Source: Nansenia antarctica (taxonomy: Eukaryota; Chordata; Actinopteri; Argentiniformes; Microstomatidae). From it: a DNA stretch of 64,000 nt. Location: NCBI GenBank assembly GCA_963989245.1, contig OZ022341.1, positions 65,408,797 to 65,472,796 of the forward strand, in the 5' to 3' direction. The position numbers and the translations under genes are program-made. Of this stretch, positions 53,026-63,871 are shown piece after piece (position 1 is the first letter of the stretch; every line of letters begins with the position of its first letter). The notes beneath the pieces were generated by a model. It searched no databases, had not been told where the DNA came from, and worked only from the letters and a program-made list of their open reading frames with translations.

Positions 53026-53580
53026 TGTAGTGGGGAAGGCACTTGGATTACCCTGGTCATGGGGATTCTATTCAAGTGCTGTCAGGATGAATACGGATGT
53101 GCCTGGGGAGGGGACCCTCCTCCAGGACATGTTCCGTTAGATCAACAACCCTACGTGCTCACGTAAGGGTTAGATCTGTGATATTTCTTCCTCATCCTTT
53201 TCTCATTCTGTCCTCAGTCTTGCTGATGACTGATGTAGTGGGAAAGGCACTTGGATTACCCTGGTCATGGGGATTCTATTCAAGTGCTGTCAGGATGAAT
53301 ACGGATGTGCCTGGGGAGGGGACCCTCCTCCAGGACATGTTCTGTTAGATCAACAACCCAACGTAAGGGTTAGGTAAGTGATATTTCTTCCGCATCCTTT
53401 TCTCATTCTGTCCTCAGTTTTGCTGATGACTGATGTAGTGGGGAAGGCACTTGGATTACCCTGGCTGGGGATTCTATTCAAGTGCTGTCAGGATGATTAC
53501 GGATGTGCCTGGGGAGGGGACCCTCCTCCAGGACATGTTCCGTTAGATCTACAACCCTACGTGCTCACGTAAGGGCTAGA
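52970..53580 (+). repeat. DIRS 3' tandem repeats, copy B
   Basis: Three ~205-base units as in copy A, uninterrupted. Confidence 0.88.
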
Positions 53581-54109
53581 TCAGTGGAGCAGACTCGGTG
53601 TGGGTTGGGCCAACTTTTTAAGGTTGTCTTGAACCAACATCAGTGGTCAGCTCCGGGTGCCGCTGAGATTGTTTTCGGACTAATAGTCTCAGTGGGGGTA
53701 CATTTGGCCTCGCTCGCTCCGCCTAAACCAATAGGAGCAGAGCTCCCCTATGGGGCGGAGCTCCACGATATAGAACGATAGTTATGGAGATAGACTCCAG
53801 TTCTATGAGTGGAGCGGAGCCCCATAGGGCTGCTGGCCCACTTCGACTTGTTCAAACCCGGCTGTTTTGTATGTTTGGGAGAATGATGGAGCGATGTACG
53901 CCCCTTTATATAGCACCCCAGGCGGGCGCAGGCATTGAAAAATTCAGTCATTGGCTACTTTAGGTAGCGTGGTAAACCAATAGGAGCAGAGCTCCCCTAT
54001 GGGGCTCCGCTCCACTCATAGAACTGGAGTCTATCTCCATAACTATCGTTTCTTGCTATAGGTGGTCGTTTATATCAGGGAACGCCCATTGGGAAAAATA
54101 TTATTGATC

Positions 54110-54198
54110 GCCCCCAAATATATCACTGTAACCCTAACCCTAAACACAACTATGTAATATATCACTGTAACCCTAACCCTAAACACAACGATGTAATA
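54110..54198. repeat. Minisatellite start with telomere-like CCCTAACCCTAA
   Basis: Two units of ATATATCACTGTAACCCTAA plus CCCTAAACACAAC; variants of the 27-base repeat at 54324-54755. Confidence 0.85.

Positions 54199-54257
<59 letters not shown>
54199..54257. repeat. (TTA)n microsatellite
   Basis: About 20 TTA units adjoining a LINE tail. Confidence 0.95.
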
Positions 54258-54259
<2 letters not shown>

Positions 54260-54323
54260 ACCTTTATTTTACCAGGCGAGACAATTAAGAACAAAATTCG
54301 TATTTACAATGCCGGCCTGTAGA
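54258..54323 (-). mobile_element. LINE tail-like fragment
   Basis: AACCTTTATTTTACCAGGCG and AAGAACAAAATTCGTATTTA resemble a repeat end common in salmonid-like and other fish genomes. It splits the minisatellite array. Confidence 0.55.
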
Positions 54324-54755
54324 AATAGCACTGTACACACAACTATGTAATATATCACTGTAAACACAACTATGTAATATATCACTGTAAACACAACTAC
54401 GCAATATATCACTGTAAACACAACTATGTAATATATCACTGTAAACACAACAATGCAATATATCACTGCAAACACAACTATGTAATATATCACTGTAAAC
54501 ACAACTATGTAATATATCACTGTAAACACAACTATGCAATATATCACTGTAAACACAACTATGTAATATATCACTGTAAACACAACAATGTAATATATCA
54601 CTGCAAACACAACTATGTAATATATCACTGCAAACACAACTATGTAATATATCACTGCAAACACAACTATGCAATATATCACTGCAAACACAACTATGTA
54701 ATATATCACTGTACACACAACTATGTAATATATCACTGTAAACACAACTATGTCA
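54324..54755. repeat. 27-bp minisatellite
   Basis: About 16 units of CACAACTATGTAATATATCA plus CTGTAAA with scattered C/T changes. Long frames on the - strand (IYYIVVF repeats) are by-products. Confidence 0.95.
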
Positions 54756-54941
54756 TTTCAATAAAAATACACAATGAAAACACTTGTGCTGATTATAGAC
54801 GCTTAATGGCACGTTTTTAATTTTCAAAAGATTGCATATATTTTGTATTGACTATAAAATAGTATTAATGCATTTAAACATTGAGACAAGAAGCTGTCTT
54901 CTGTACCTGCTCTTTGGGGTAAGTAGTACAGACAAATCTGT

Positions 54942-55560
<619 letters not shown>

Positions 55561-55571
55561 ATAGGGTGGGT

Positions 55572-55587
55572 GGCTCTTAAAAGAGCC
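55572..55587 (-). terminator. Histone stem-loop of H2B
   Basis: Perfect stem-loop on the - strand, 32 bases beyond the stop. Confidence 0.95.
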
Positions 55588-55619
55588 TTTTGGGGTAAGT
55601 AATACAGACAAAAATCGGT

Positions 55620-55994
55620 TTACTTGGAGCTGGTGTACTTGGTCACAGCCTTGGTGCCCTCGGACACGGCGTGTTTGGCCAGCTCACCGGGGAGCAGCAG
55701 ACGCACGGCGGTCTGGATCTCCCTGGAGGTGATGGTACGACGCTTGTTGTAGTGGGCCAGGCGAGAGGACTCGCCGGCGATGCGTTCGAAGATGTCGTTG
55801 ACAAAGGAATTCATGATTCCCATGGCCTTGGAGGAGATGCCGGTGTCGGGGTGGACCTGCTTCAGGACCTTGTACACGTAGATAGCGTAGCTCTCCTTCC
55901 TGGACTTTCTGCGCTTCTTGCCGGTTTTGCTGGCGGTCTTGGTGACAGCTTTCTTGGAGCCTTTCTTGGGCGCAGGCTTCGCAGGCTCAGGCAT
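55620..55994 (-). CDS. Histone H2B (124 aa)
   Basis: Full-length H2B, same protein as 33070-33444 (ASKTGKK tail, Arg86). Start MPEPAKPAPKKG; TATA and octamer-like motif upstream; perfect stem-loop. The only intact H2B in the 54.9-57.3 kb block, lying between an H2B fragment and an H2B split by DIRS. Confidence 0.98.
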   Translation of the reverse strand: MPEPAKPAPKKGSKKAVTKTASKTGKKRRKSRKESYAIYVYKVLKQVHPDTGISSKAMGIMNSFVNDIFERIAGESSRLAHYNKRRTITSREIQTAVRLLLPGELAKHAVSEGTKAVTKYTSSK

Positions 55995-56055
55995 GATGAT
56001 GAAAACAGCTCGGTACTTCTCAGAAACGAATGAAAGGGTGGAGGTAGTGCAGCCG

Positions 56056-56080
56056 CTATATAAAGGGGGAGCTATGCAAA
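56056..56080 (-). promoter_or_regulatory. H2B promoter (TATA, octamer-like)
   Basis: CTATATAAAG at 56056-56065 (TATA readable on either strand) and ATGCAAA at 56074-56080 (octamer with one mismatch). Confidence 0.82.
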
Positions 56081-56109
56081 GTAGGCGACTCCTGACACTA
56101 GATTCTATT

Positions 56110-57090
56110 GGTCGAGTCTGGTTCTGAACAACATTTGAAAAAACACTCGTTGTCCAGTTAGCCAGGTTGTCTAAGAATCACCTATCCATCAGTCATCATA
56201 AGAAAAATACATCTATGCTAGGACCAGGCAGTCACAATGCTAGAAAAAGGAAGAATTACATGTTTTCATTATTAACTTATTTACTGTGGAGAAACCTGTA
56301 CTGGGAGGTAGTGGGGATTAAGAGGTCTTTGGGAGGGATATCACTTAAGGACTGGAGTCATTGAAGATTGTAACATCGAGTTATTAAACACCAGTACTAT
56401 ATAATATATACTATACCATACTATAACGTCGACTTCATTGTAGCACGTCAGCTCAAAACACTTGTCACACTGACTTGGCCAGTTAATGACATAATGGGGG
56501 TGATATGAAGGCATATCGATAGATAAGTGGGCATGTCTTGGCGGTAGTGGTAGGCTAACTTATTGATTGTACGAGATTATCCACATGTGAACGCCGTTTA
56601 AACCATTATTATATTCATGATTTATGTTTAAATTGACCTGTCCCGAGAAATTGGCCATGCGTATGTATGCAGTGTAGTCACTCCTGTCCATTATATTAAT
56701 AGAGGAAACCGTTTTGGACAACTAGTGAGCAACAAACAAGTGAGGAACAAAAAAGGCGCGCAAAACCTCCGGCGCGTTCAAGGACTGGAGTCTTTGAAAA
56801 TTGTAACATCGAGTAATTGATACATATGCCTTATACATGCTTGTTATGTTATGTATACTTTCTGCCTGTTTTAACCTGCTGTGACTTTCACTCCTGTATT
56901 GTTTTATTTGTGTTTCTACTTGTTATGTAAAGCACTTTGAGACCCTTGGTCTGGGAAAGGTGCTGTATAAATACTGTATAATTGTACTTACTTGTTACAA
57001 TACACACAATCAGAACAGCATATAAATTCGACTGATTTGTAGCACGCGAGGTCAACTCACTATGGAATTGCTTTCTTTTTTTGATAGGGT
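56110..57090. repeat. H2B-H2B spacer, duplicated unit
   Basis: No gene; closely matches 33600-34560. Confidence 0.8.
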
Positions 57091-57094
57091 GGGT

Positions 57095-57110
57095 GGCTCT
57101 TAAAAGAGCC
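57095..57110 (-). terminator. Histone stem-loop of the split H2B
   Basis: Perfect stem-loop beyond the C-terminal half of the interrupted gene. Confidence 0.94.
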
Positions 57111-57142
57111 TTTTGGGGTAAGTAATACAGACGACAATCTGT

Positions 57143-57334
57143 TTACTTGGAGCTGGTGTACTTGGTCACGGCCTTGGTGCCCTCGGACACGGCGTGCTTG
57201 GCCAGCTCACCGGGGAGCAGCAGACGCACGGCGGTCTGGATCTCCCTGGAGGTGATGGTACGACGCTTGTTGTAGTGGGCCAGGCGAGAAGACTCACCGG
57301 CGATGCGCTCGAAGATGTCGTTGACAAAGGAGTT
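57143..57334 (-). pseudogene. H2B, C-terminal half, cut by DIRS copy C
   Basis: Encodes residues 62-124 (NSFVNDIFERIAGESSRLAH to KYTSSK) with an intact stop. The frame is interrupted at Asn62 (AAC, GTT on the + strand) by 6,270 bases of DIRS. Joined in sense with 63605-63787 it was an ordinary H2B, including Arg86. Confidence 0.96.
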
Positions 57335-57480
57335 CTATATCGTGGAGCTCCGCCCCATAGGGGAGCTCTGCTCCTATTGGTTTACCCGCTACCTAAAGTA
57401 GCCAATGACTGAATTTTTCAATGCCTGCGCCCGCCTGGGGTGCTATATAAAGGGGTGTACTTCGCTACCTCATTCTCCCA
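57335..57480 (+). repeat. DIRS copy C left ITR
   Basis: CTATATCGTGGAGCTCCGCC onward; CCAATGACT and GCTATATAAAGG form a promoter-like core ahead of gag. Confidence 0.88.
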
Positions 57481-57563
57481 AAAAGTTCAGCACGGGTTTA
57501 TATCTGAAGACTGAGAAGGACGACTACTAAGACTGGAGGACCCGCCAGACTTTTCCCTTCAAG

Positions 57564-59314
57564 ATGGATCGTCCGCCGCCTATGGAGAAGTTCCTCCGGG
57601 ACGCCTGCCGCTGCGACTTCCAAGCAGAGGAGGACGCTTTTCAGCGGAGGAGACTTTTCCCTTCAGCGATGGATCGTTCGCCGCCGACCACGAAGAAGTT
57701 CCTCCGGGACACCTGCCGCTGCGATTTTCTAGCAGCGGAGGACAAGCAAGAACGGCGTTCTGGGCAGGCACCTCCCCAAGTAGGGATGGTCCCGCCCGCT
57801 CAGCCGGCCCTGACATCACGCCGCCCTCACCCAGCTGAGTGGTCGGTGCCGGTGTCAGAATCAGAAAGCTCTGATGAGAGCGAGCGGCAGGTAGAGCACG
57901 TGCTCCCCGCCCTCGCCCCCCCCATCACTCCGCCACGACTTCCAGGGCCTCCTGGAAGCTGCGGCAGGCGTGTTGGCAATTCCCCGTCCCGCCTCCCCTC
58001 CCCCAACGGAGTCCTTCTGGGAGAAGGACCTGTTTTACGGAAAAAGGGCGAAGCGACAGGACCAACCTCCTAACGCTGTCCTCCCGGGCTTAGATAAGTT
58101 CGTGGAGGACAAGTGGGGAGAACCACTCACAGGCAGGGCGCCGGTGAAGGCGTTCTTGCCCTTTACCAGAGTGGAGGGGCTCGCGGAGGGGATGACCAAC
58201 GGCTCCCCGCCGCTCGAACCAGCGCTAGCCGCCTACTTGGTACCGGGGTCCAGCACCTGGTCGGTGCCTAACAAACCTATGCCGCCCAACCAGCGTGACA
58301 GGTTTAACGCCACCCTGGTAGACAAGAGCTACGCTCTCGGTGCGCAGGCGGCGGCAGCGGCGAATAACATCGCCGTGTTTAACGCCGCCATTGCGAAAAT
58401 CACCGCAGACCGACCCTACGGTTTGTCTGCAGCGGAGACGGTGCTTCTGAGCAAGCTCAGTGCCGCGACGATGTACCTGGCCCAGGGCGTCGCGGTTTGT
58501 GGGGGTCGCCTGATGGCAAACGCGGTGGTGCAGCAGCGACAGATGTGGCTGTCTCTCACCACCATGACCGGGGCGGACCGGATGGCCCTACTGAATGCTC
58601 CAATAGAGAGACAAGGGCTATTCGGTCCCGCCATGGACACCTTGACGGTGCGCCTGGCCGCGATGGAGGAGGCTAAGAGGCACCTTGCCAGCCACCTCCC
58701 CCTCCAGCGACCCTCCACCTCTTCTTCTTCCGCCGTGGTGACGACTAGACCGTCAACGGCTGCGAAACGGAGGTTTCGGTGTGATGCGGCACTGGCTCCA
58801 CCTCTACAGACGGAGCCATGCCCCACTCGGCATCCCCAGCCCCCGCCGCTGACCACTGGGAGGGCCCACTACGGCCCCCCACGGCAACGTGGCCCGGTTT
58901 CACTGGCGGAGGGGTCGGTAATGACCCCACCACCGGTTTCCTCTTCATGGCTGCTACCTCATAAAGAGGTAAAAGAAGGAAAATCCCCACCTTACTTTTC
59001 CAGTAAAGATGATTTTCCCATGTTATCTACCGGAGCGGAGACCCGCCTGCCTTGTCGGAGCGTGGTCCAATCGCTACCGGTTAGAAACGAAGCGGAGACT
59101 GGCCCAGCGTACCAGCGTGTGGCCAGCTCTCTGCTTAACAGACTTACCCCTATCACGACACAAACAGGGTTAAACACCCCTGTCTGTAGCCGTATAGAGG
59201 GATCGTTATTTACATCAATAACCCCTCCATGTCTATCAGGATCTGGCCCAGCTCATGAGCGTGCGGACGGTCCTTTGATTATCAGACATAATAAACCTGC
59301 GTCAATAAAGGGCA
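57564..59314 (+). pseudogene. DIRS gag-like region, copy C (one frameshift)
   Basis: Starts MDRPPPMEKFLRDACRC with the same internal near-repeat as copy A. A run of eight C at about 57917-57924 (seven in copy A) shifts the frame, so the first frame ends at 58073 while the rest continues in the frame open from 57970 (…FYGKRAKRQDQPPNAVLPGL, MTNGSPPLEPALAAYLVPGS, KSYALGAQAAAAANNIAVFN). No zinc knuckle seen. The gag frame does not close before the RT frame begins. Confidence 0.8.
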
Positions 59315-61354
59315 TTGTTACACATAGCAAACACTCTTTACAGACGGCAGCCCATCCCTTTCGAAATGACCCCACCTTGGGCTGTGCCACCTCCTCGGTG
59401 TGCAGCGGCGGCTGGGGTCATACAGAAATTCAAGCTTTTTCTGTCGACTGCACCACAACAGACGGCCCAGCCGCTGTCGTTGCGTTATGCAGAATGGCTA
59501 GAAGGGGCAGGTATTCTGTCGGGCTGGCTGGACAGGACATTGAGGAGGGGATATGCACTACAGTTCATTCAGCCTCCTCCGCCCTTCAGGGGCGTGAGAG
59601 AGACTGTTTTGTCCTGCCCGATAAAAACACGTGCGCTCCAGGAGGAGATTACGAATCTCCTAACAAAGGGCGCAGTGACAATGGTTCCGAGGGACCAGTG
59701 GGACGTGGGGTGGTACTCCCCGTATTTCCTTGTCCCAAAGAAATCCGGAGGCATGAGACCCATACTAGATTTAAGGGTCCTCAACGAGAGAGTGGCGAAA
59801 CGCCCCTTTCGTATGTTGACGACGAGGCGCCTTCTGTCTTGTATACAGAAAGGCGACTACGGAATCAGCATAGACCTGAGGGACGCGTATTTTCATGTGC
59901 CAATCACAGAGAGGCACAGGAAATTTCTACGTTTTGCCTTCCAAGGGAAGGTTTACGAGTACACGCGCCTGCCCTTCGGGTATGCGCTTGCTCCTCGAAC
60001 TTTCTCCAAATGCGTGCAGACAGCACTCGAACCACTGAGGCGAAACGGGATACGCATATTAGCTTATCTCGACGACCTACTGGTCTTGGCCCAATGCCCA
60101 AATCGAGCCATTCGGGACGCAACCTCACTGGTGCAGCACCTCACTCAGCTGGGGTTAGCTGTCAACTGGACAAAGAGTGCTCCGTGGCCAGCTCAACAGT
60201 TTTCCTATCTAGGCATTCAGTTGGACACTGCCAAGATGAGGGCCAGTTTATCGGCACCACGGAGAGCGACACTGACGTCAGCTCTCCGGGTGTGTCGAGT
60301 GACAAATACAATCACCGCTCTGTCAATGATGTCCTTACTAGGAATGATGTCTGCGGCCCATGTAGTGGTCCCCTTAGGCCTATTACACATGCGCAGACTG
60401 CAGAGGTGGTTCGCACGACTGCGACTGGATCCAGTGAGACACCGTCGCAAATTGATTGTAATACCGAGATCGGTCAAGACCGACCTGAGCTACTGGAGAG
60501 ACCCGCGCGTCATCGCGCGCGGAGTCGCCATGGGCAGACCGGCATCCCACTACCCAGTCTTCACGGACGCGTCGTTGACTGGGTGGGGAGGAGTGTGTCA
60601 GGCAGGTTCGGTGGCAGGAAGATGGGGACCGTTAGAGACGCGTCACATCAACCTGCTGGAACTCGAGGCGGTGAAGTTAACGCTACTTCACTTTGCCCCG
60701 GTGTTAAAGGATCTGGACGTGTTAGTCAGATCCGACAACAGGACAACAGTAGCATACATCAATCGTCAAGGGGGAGTACGCTCAGCGTCACTTCATCGCC
60801 TAGCGACAGATATATGGCTGTGGGCTGTCACACACCTGAGTTCGCTAAAAGCTCTCCACATTCCAGGTCTGCTCAACGAAGGAGCAGATCTGTTATCACG
60901 GGGAGGCCCGAGGGACGACGACTGGAGGTTAGCACCCTCCATTGTGTCTCTGATTTGGGCACGGTTCGGGCAAGCAGAAGTGGATCTGTTTGCGTCCCGG
61001 ACGAATGCGCAGTGTCGCCTTTGGTTCTCCCTGCGCGAACAGGACAACCCGCCATTGGGAGTCGATGCATTCGCACACCACCCATGGCCGAGGGTCCTGT
61101 TATACGCGTTCCCACCCCTGACATCTATCCTCCCACTGTTGGCACGAGTGAGGTCAGAGAGGCTAGAGTTAATTCTTGTAGCCCCGGACCGTCCCGGAGC
61201 CCCGTGGTTTCCGGAACTGATGGAGATGTTGGTAGAGGGCCCATGGCCCATACCTCATCGACAAGATGCACTCTCTCAGGCCAGAGGCTTGGTGAGGGGG
61301 CCGCCGATGATGGGGGGCCCCCTCATGGCCTGGTTACTGAGAGGGATTTGTTAG
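59315..61354 (+). CDS. DIRS RT-RNase H-methyltransferase-like polyprotein, copy C
   Basis: 679 codons, unbroken. RT: YSPYFLVPKKSGGMRPILDL, first catalytic Asp in ISIDLRDAYFHVP (about residue 184), LPFGYALAPRTFSKC, YLDDLL (about residue 251). RNase H: FTDASLTGWGG (about 415), ELEAVKLTLL, RSDNRTTVAYINRQGG, GADLLSR. The C-terminus EVDLFASRTNAQCRLWF...HHPWPRVLLYAFPPLTSI is the DIRS-type methyltransferase-like region. The first ATG is uncertain; translation may begin upstream or by frameshift. It copies the element's RNA into circular DNA with YR. Confidence 0.93.
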   Translation: MLHIANTLYRRQPIPFEMTPPWAVPPPRCAAAAGVIQKFKLFLSTAPQQTAQPLSLRYAEWLEGAGILSGWLDRTLRRGYALQFIQPPPPFRGVRETVLSCPIKTRALQEEITNLLTKGAVTMVPRDQWDVGWYSPYFLVPKKSGGMRPILDLRVLNERVAKRPFRMLTTRRLLSCIQKGDYGISIDLRDAYFHVPITERHRKFLRFAFQGKVYEYTRLPFGYALAPRTFSKCVQTALEPLRRNGIRILAYLDDLLVLAQCPNRAIRDATSLVQHLTQLGLAVNWTKSAPWPAQQFSYLGIQLDTAKMRASLSAPRRATLTSALRVCRVTNTITALSMMSLLGMMSAAHVVVPLGLLHMRRLQRWFARLRLDPVRHRRKLIVIPRSVKTDLSYWRDPRVIARGVAMGRPASHYPVFTDASLTGWGGVCQAGSVAGRWGPLETRHINLLELEAVKLTLLHFAPVLKDLDVLVRSDNRTTVAYINRQGGVRSASLHRLATDIWLWAVTHLSSLKALHIPGLLNEGADLLSRGGPRDDDWRLAPSIVSLIWARFGQAEVDLFASRTNAQCRLWFSLREQDNPPLGVDAFAHHPWPRVLLYAFPPLTSILPLLARVRSERLELILVAPDRPGAPWFPELMEMLVEGPWPIPHRQDALSQARGLVRGPPMMGGPLMAWLLRGIC

Positions 61355-62376
61355 AACGCAGGGGTCTGACAGACGCGGTCATTCAGACCATTCAGAGTGC
61401 GCGCGCGCAATCCACTGCAAAGGGATATGCGGCGCGCTGGCGAGTGTTTACACAGTGGTGTGAGGGACAGGACGTTGACCCAGTCTGCTGTCGGGTCGAA
61501 ACGTTCTTGTGCTTCTTACAGTCGCTGTTTGACAAGGGATTGGCGGCGGGAACTATTAAAGTTTACGCGGCTGCCATCTCAGCTTGTCATGAGGGTTTTG
61601 CGACAACGACACTGTTCAGTCATTCGCTGGTTAAGCGTTTTTTGACTGGAGTGTGTAGGCTTAGACGGCCTCTTAGGACTCTAATGCCAAAATGGGACCT
61701 GTCGATTGTGCTAGAGGCGCTGTGCGTGCCCCCATTCGAACCCATTGACACTGTGTCGTTGCGTTTATTGTCTCTCAAGACGAGTCTACTCCTCGCCTTG
61801 ACTACGGCTAAGCGAGTGAGTGATTTATGTGCTCTCTCGACACGGGCAGATTGTTTGATCATATCTGATGACGAAACAAAAGCTGTGTTACGCCCTAACC
61901 CGGCTTTTATCCCTAAGGTTAATCGTGGGTTTAGGGTTCAGAGCTGTGCTCTGAGCGCCTTTTTTCCTCCTCCTCACGACGGAGAGAGGGAGAGGCGTTT
62001 ACATTGTCTATGTCCGGTGCGCGCGTTGGCACAATATGTGAAGCGCACGGCAGGACTGAGATCTTCTCCCCAGCTTCTGATCTGCTACGGCGGACAGAAA
62101 GCCGGGGCACCACTCTCGAAGCAGAGGCTGTCCCATTGGATTTGCGAGGCTATTAGCCTCGCATACGAATCGAAGGGGCAGCCCGTGCCGACTGGCATTC
62201 GGGCTCATTCCACCAGGGGCATGGCCACATCAGTGGCCATTCTCAGGGGAGTGGGAGTGGAGGAGATATGTGAGGCGGCGTCTTGGTCGTCGCCATCACC
62301 TTTTGTACGGTATTACTTGAAAGATATTTCTTCCTCATCCTTTTCTCATTCTGTCCTCAGTTTTGCTGATGACTGA
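61350..62376 (+). CDS. DIRS tyrosine recombinase, copy C
   Basis: A core-binding domain (SARAQSTAKGYAARWRVFTQ) begins at about 61395, with catalytic Arg (TTAKRVSDL, about 61805), the His-x-x-Arg box HSTRGMATS (about 62207) and the Tyr region FVRYYLKD (about 62307), ending SVLSFADD. The same frame is open without a stop all the way from 57970 (1,468 codons), crossing the whole RT frame, so the protein's real start is unknown. Confidence 0.92.
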
Positions 62377-63130
62377 TGTAGTGGGGAAGGCACTTGGATT
62401 ACCCTGGTCATGGGGATTCTATTCAAGTGCTGTCAGGATAAATACGGATGTGCCTGGGGAGGGGACCCTCCTCTAGGACATGTTCCGTTAGATCAACAAC
62501 CCTACGTGCTCACGTATGGGTTAGATCAGTGATATTTCTTCCGCATCCTTTTCTCATTCTGTCCTCAGTTTTGCTGATGACTGATGTAGTGGGGAAAGCA
62601 CTTGGATCACCCTGGTTGGGGATTCTATTCAAGTGCTGTCAGGATGATTACGGATGTGCCTGGGGAGGGGACCCTCCTCCAGGACATGTTCCGTTAGATC
62701 TACAACCCTACGTGCTCACGTAAGGGTTAGGTCAGTGATATTCGTCCTCAATCCTTTCTCATTCTGTCCTCAGTTTTGCTGATGACTGATGTTGTGGGAA
62801 GGGCACTTGGATTACCCTGGTCATGGGGATTCTATTCAAGTGCTGTCAGGATGAATACGGATGTGCCTGGGGAGGGGACCCTCCTCCAGGACATGTCTGT
62901 TAGATCAACAACCCAACGTAAGGGTTAGGTAAGTGATATTTCTTCCTCATCTTTTTCTCACTCTGTCCTCAGTTTGCTGAGGACTGAGGTAGTGGGGATG
63001 GCACTTGGATTACCCTGGTTGGGGATGCTATTCAAGTGCTGTCAGGATGATTACGGATGTGCCTGGGGAGGGGACCCTCCTCCAGGACATGTTCCGTTAG
63101 ATCTACAACCCTGCGTGCTCACGTAAGGGC
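62320..63130 (+). repeat. DIRS 3' tandem repeats, copy C
   Basis: Four ~205-base units against three in copies A and B; the last two are the most diverged. Confidence 0.88.
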
Positions 63131-63278
63131 TAGATCAGTGGAGCAGACTCGTGTGGGTTGGGCCAACTTTTTAAGGTTGTCTTGAACCAACATCAGTGGT
63201 CAGCTCCGGGTGCCGCTGAGATTGTTTTACGGATTAATAGTCTCAGTGGGGGTACATTTGGCCTCGTTCGCTCCGCCT

Positions 63279-63383
63279 AAACCAATAGGAGCAGAGCTCC
63301 CCTATGGGGCGGAGCTCCACGATATAGAACGATAGTTATGGAGATAGACTCCAGTTCTATGAGTGGAGCGGAGCCCCATAGGG
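63279..63383 (+). repeat. DIRS copy C internal complementary region
   Basis: Complement of both outer ends, joined as CGATATAG/AACGATAG. Confidence 0.88.
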
Positions 63384-63429
63384 CTGCTGGCCCACTTCGA
63401 CTCGTTCAAACCCGGCTGTTTTTGTATGT

Positions 63430-63604
63430 TTGGGAGAATGAGGTAGCGAAGTACACCCCTTTATATAGCACCCCAGGCGGGCGCAGGCATTGAAAAATTC
63501 AGTCATTGGCTACTTTAGGTAGCGGGTAAACCAATAGGAGCAGAGCTCCCCTATGGGGCTCCGCTCCACTCATAGAACTGGAGTCTATCTCCATAACTAT
63601 CGTT
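63430..63604 (-). repeat. DIRS copy C right ITR
   Basis: Inverted copy of the left ITR with a distinct outer ~45 bases ending CCATAACTATCGTT. Confidence 0.88.
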
Positions 63605-63787
63605 CATGATTCCCATGGCCTTGGAGGAGATGCCGGTGTCGGGGTGAACCTGCTTCAGGACCTTGTACACGTAGATGGCGTAGCTCTCCTTCCTGGACTT
63701 TCTTCGCTTCTTGCCGGTTTTGGTGGCGGTCTTGGTGACGGCTTTCTTGGAGCCCTTCTTGGGCGCAGGCTTCGCAGGCTCAGGCAT
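63605..63787 (-). pseudogene. H2B, N-terminal half, cut by DIRS copy C
   Basis: Encodes MPEPAKPAPKKGSKKAVTKT to SSKAMGIM (residues 1-61, ATKTGKK tail as in 34613-34987). Reading on into the element gives an Asn and then a few foreign residues before a stop. It keeps its promoter, so a truncated transcript reading into the DIRS right end is possible. Confidence 0.96.
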
Positions 63788-63847
63788 GTTGATAGTGGCT
63801 CGTTACTTCTTAGAAACGAATGAAGAGGCGGCAAACGCACACCCGAA

Positions 63848-63871
63848 ATATAAAGGTGGGGCTATGCAAAT
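63848..63871 (-). promoter_or_regulatory. H2B promoter (TATA, perfect octamer) of the split gene
   Basis: TTTATAT at 63848-63854 and ATTTGCAT at 63864-63871 on the - strand; near-identical to 35048-35071. Confidence 0.87.

Larger units (their letters stand above)
50084..54050 (+). mobile_element. DIRS1-like retrotransposon, copy B (5'-truncated)
   Basis: Homology to copy C starts at GCTACCGGTTAGAAAC (equivalent to about 59074), so the left ITR and most of gag are missing. Two internal deletions: about 70 bases at 50829 (RT motif A) and about 307 bases at 51485 (RNase H core). The YR, three tandem 3' units (about 52970-53580), the internal complementary region (about 53726-53830) and the right ITR (about 53870-54050) are present. 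Confidence 0.92.
57335..63604 (+). mobile_element. DIRS1-like retrotransposon, copy C (nearly complete)
   Basis: 6,270 bases inserted in an H2B gene. Left ITR 57335 to about 57480, right ITR about 63430-63604, internal complementary region about 63279-63383. No target duplication beyond the GTT that ends both the host left flank (…GGAGTT) and the element (…ATCGTT), as expected for YR insertion. RT-RNase H-MT and YR are unbroken; gag has one frameshift. Four 3' tandem units. Confidence 0.95.

Noticed and set aside
54269..54745. 158-codon - strand frame of IYYIVVF repeats
   Set aside because: It is translation of a 27-bp minisatellite, a multiple of three.
57970..62376. A single 1,468-residue protein
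   Set aside because: Its middle overlaps a well-conserved RT-RNase H in another frame; kept only as an observation, not annotated as one product.
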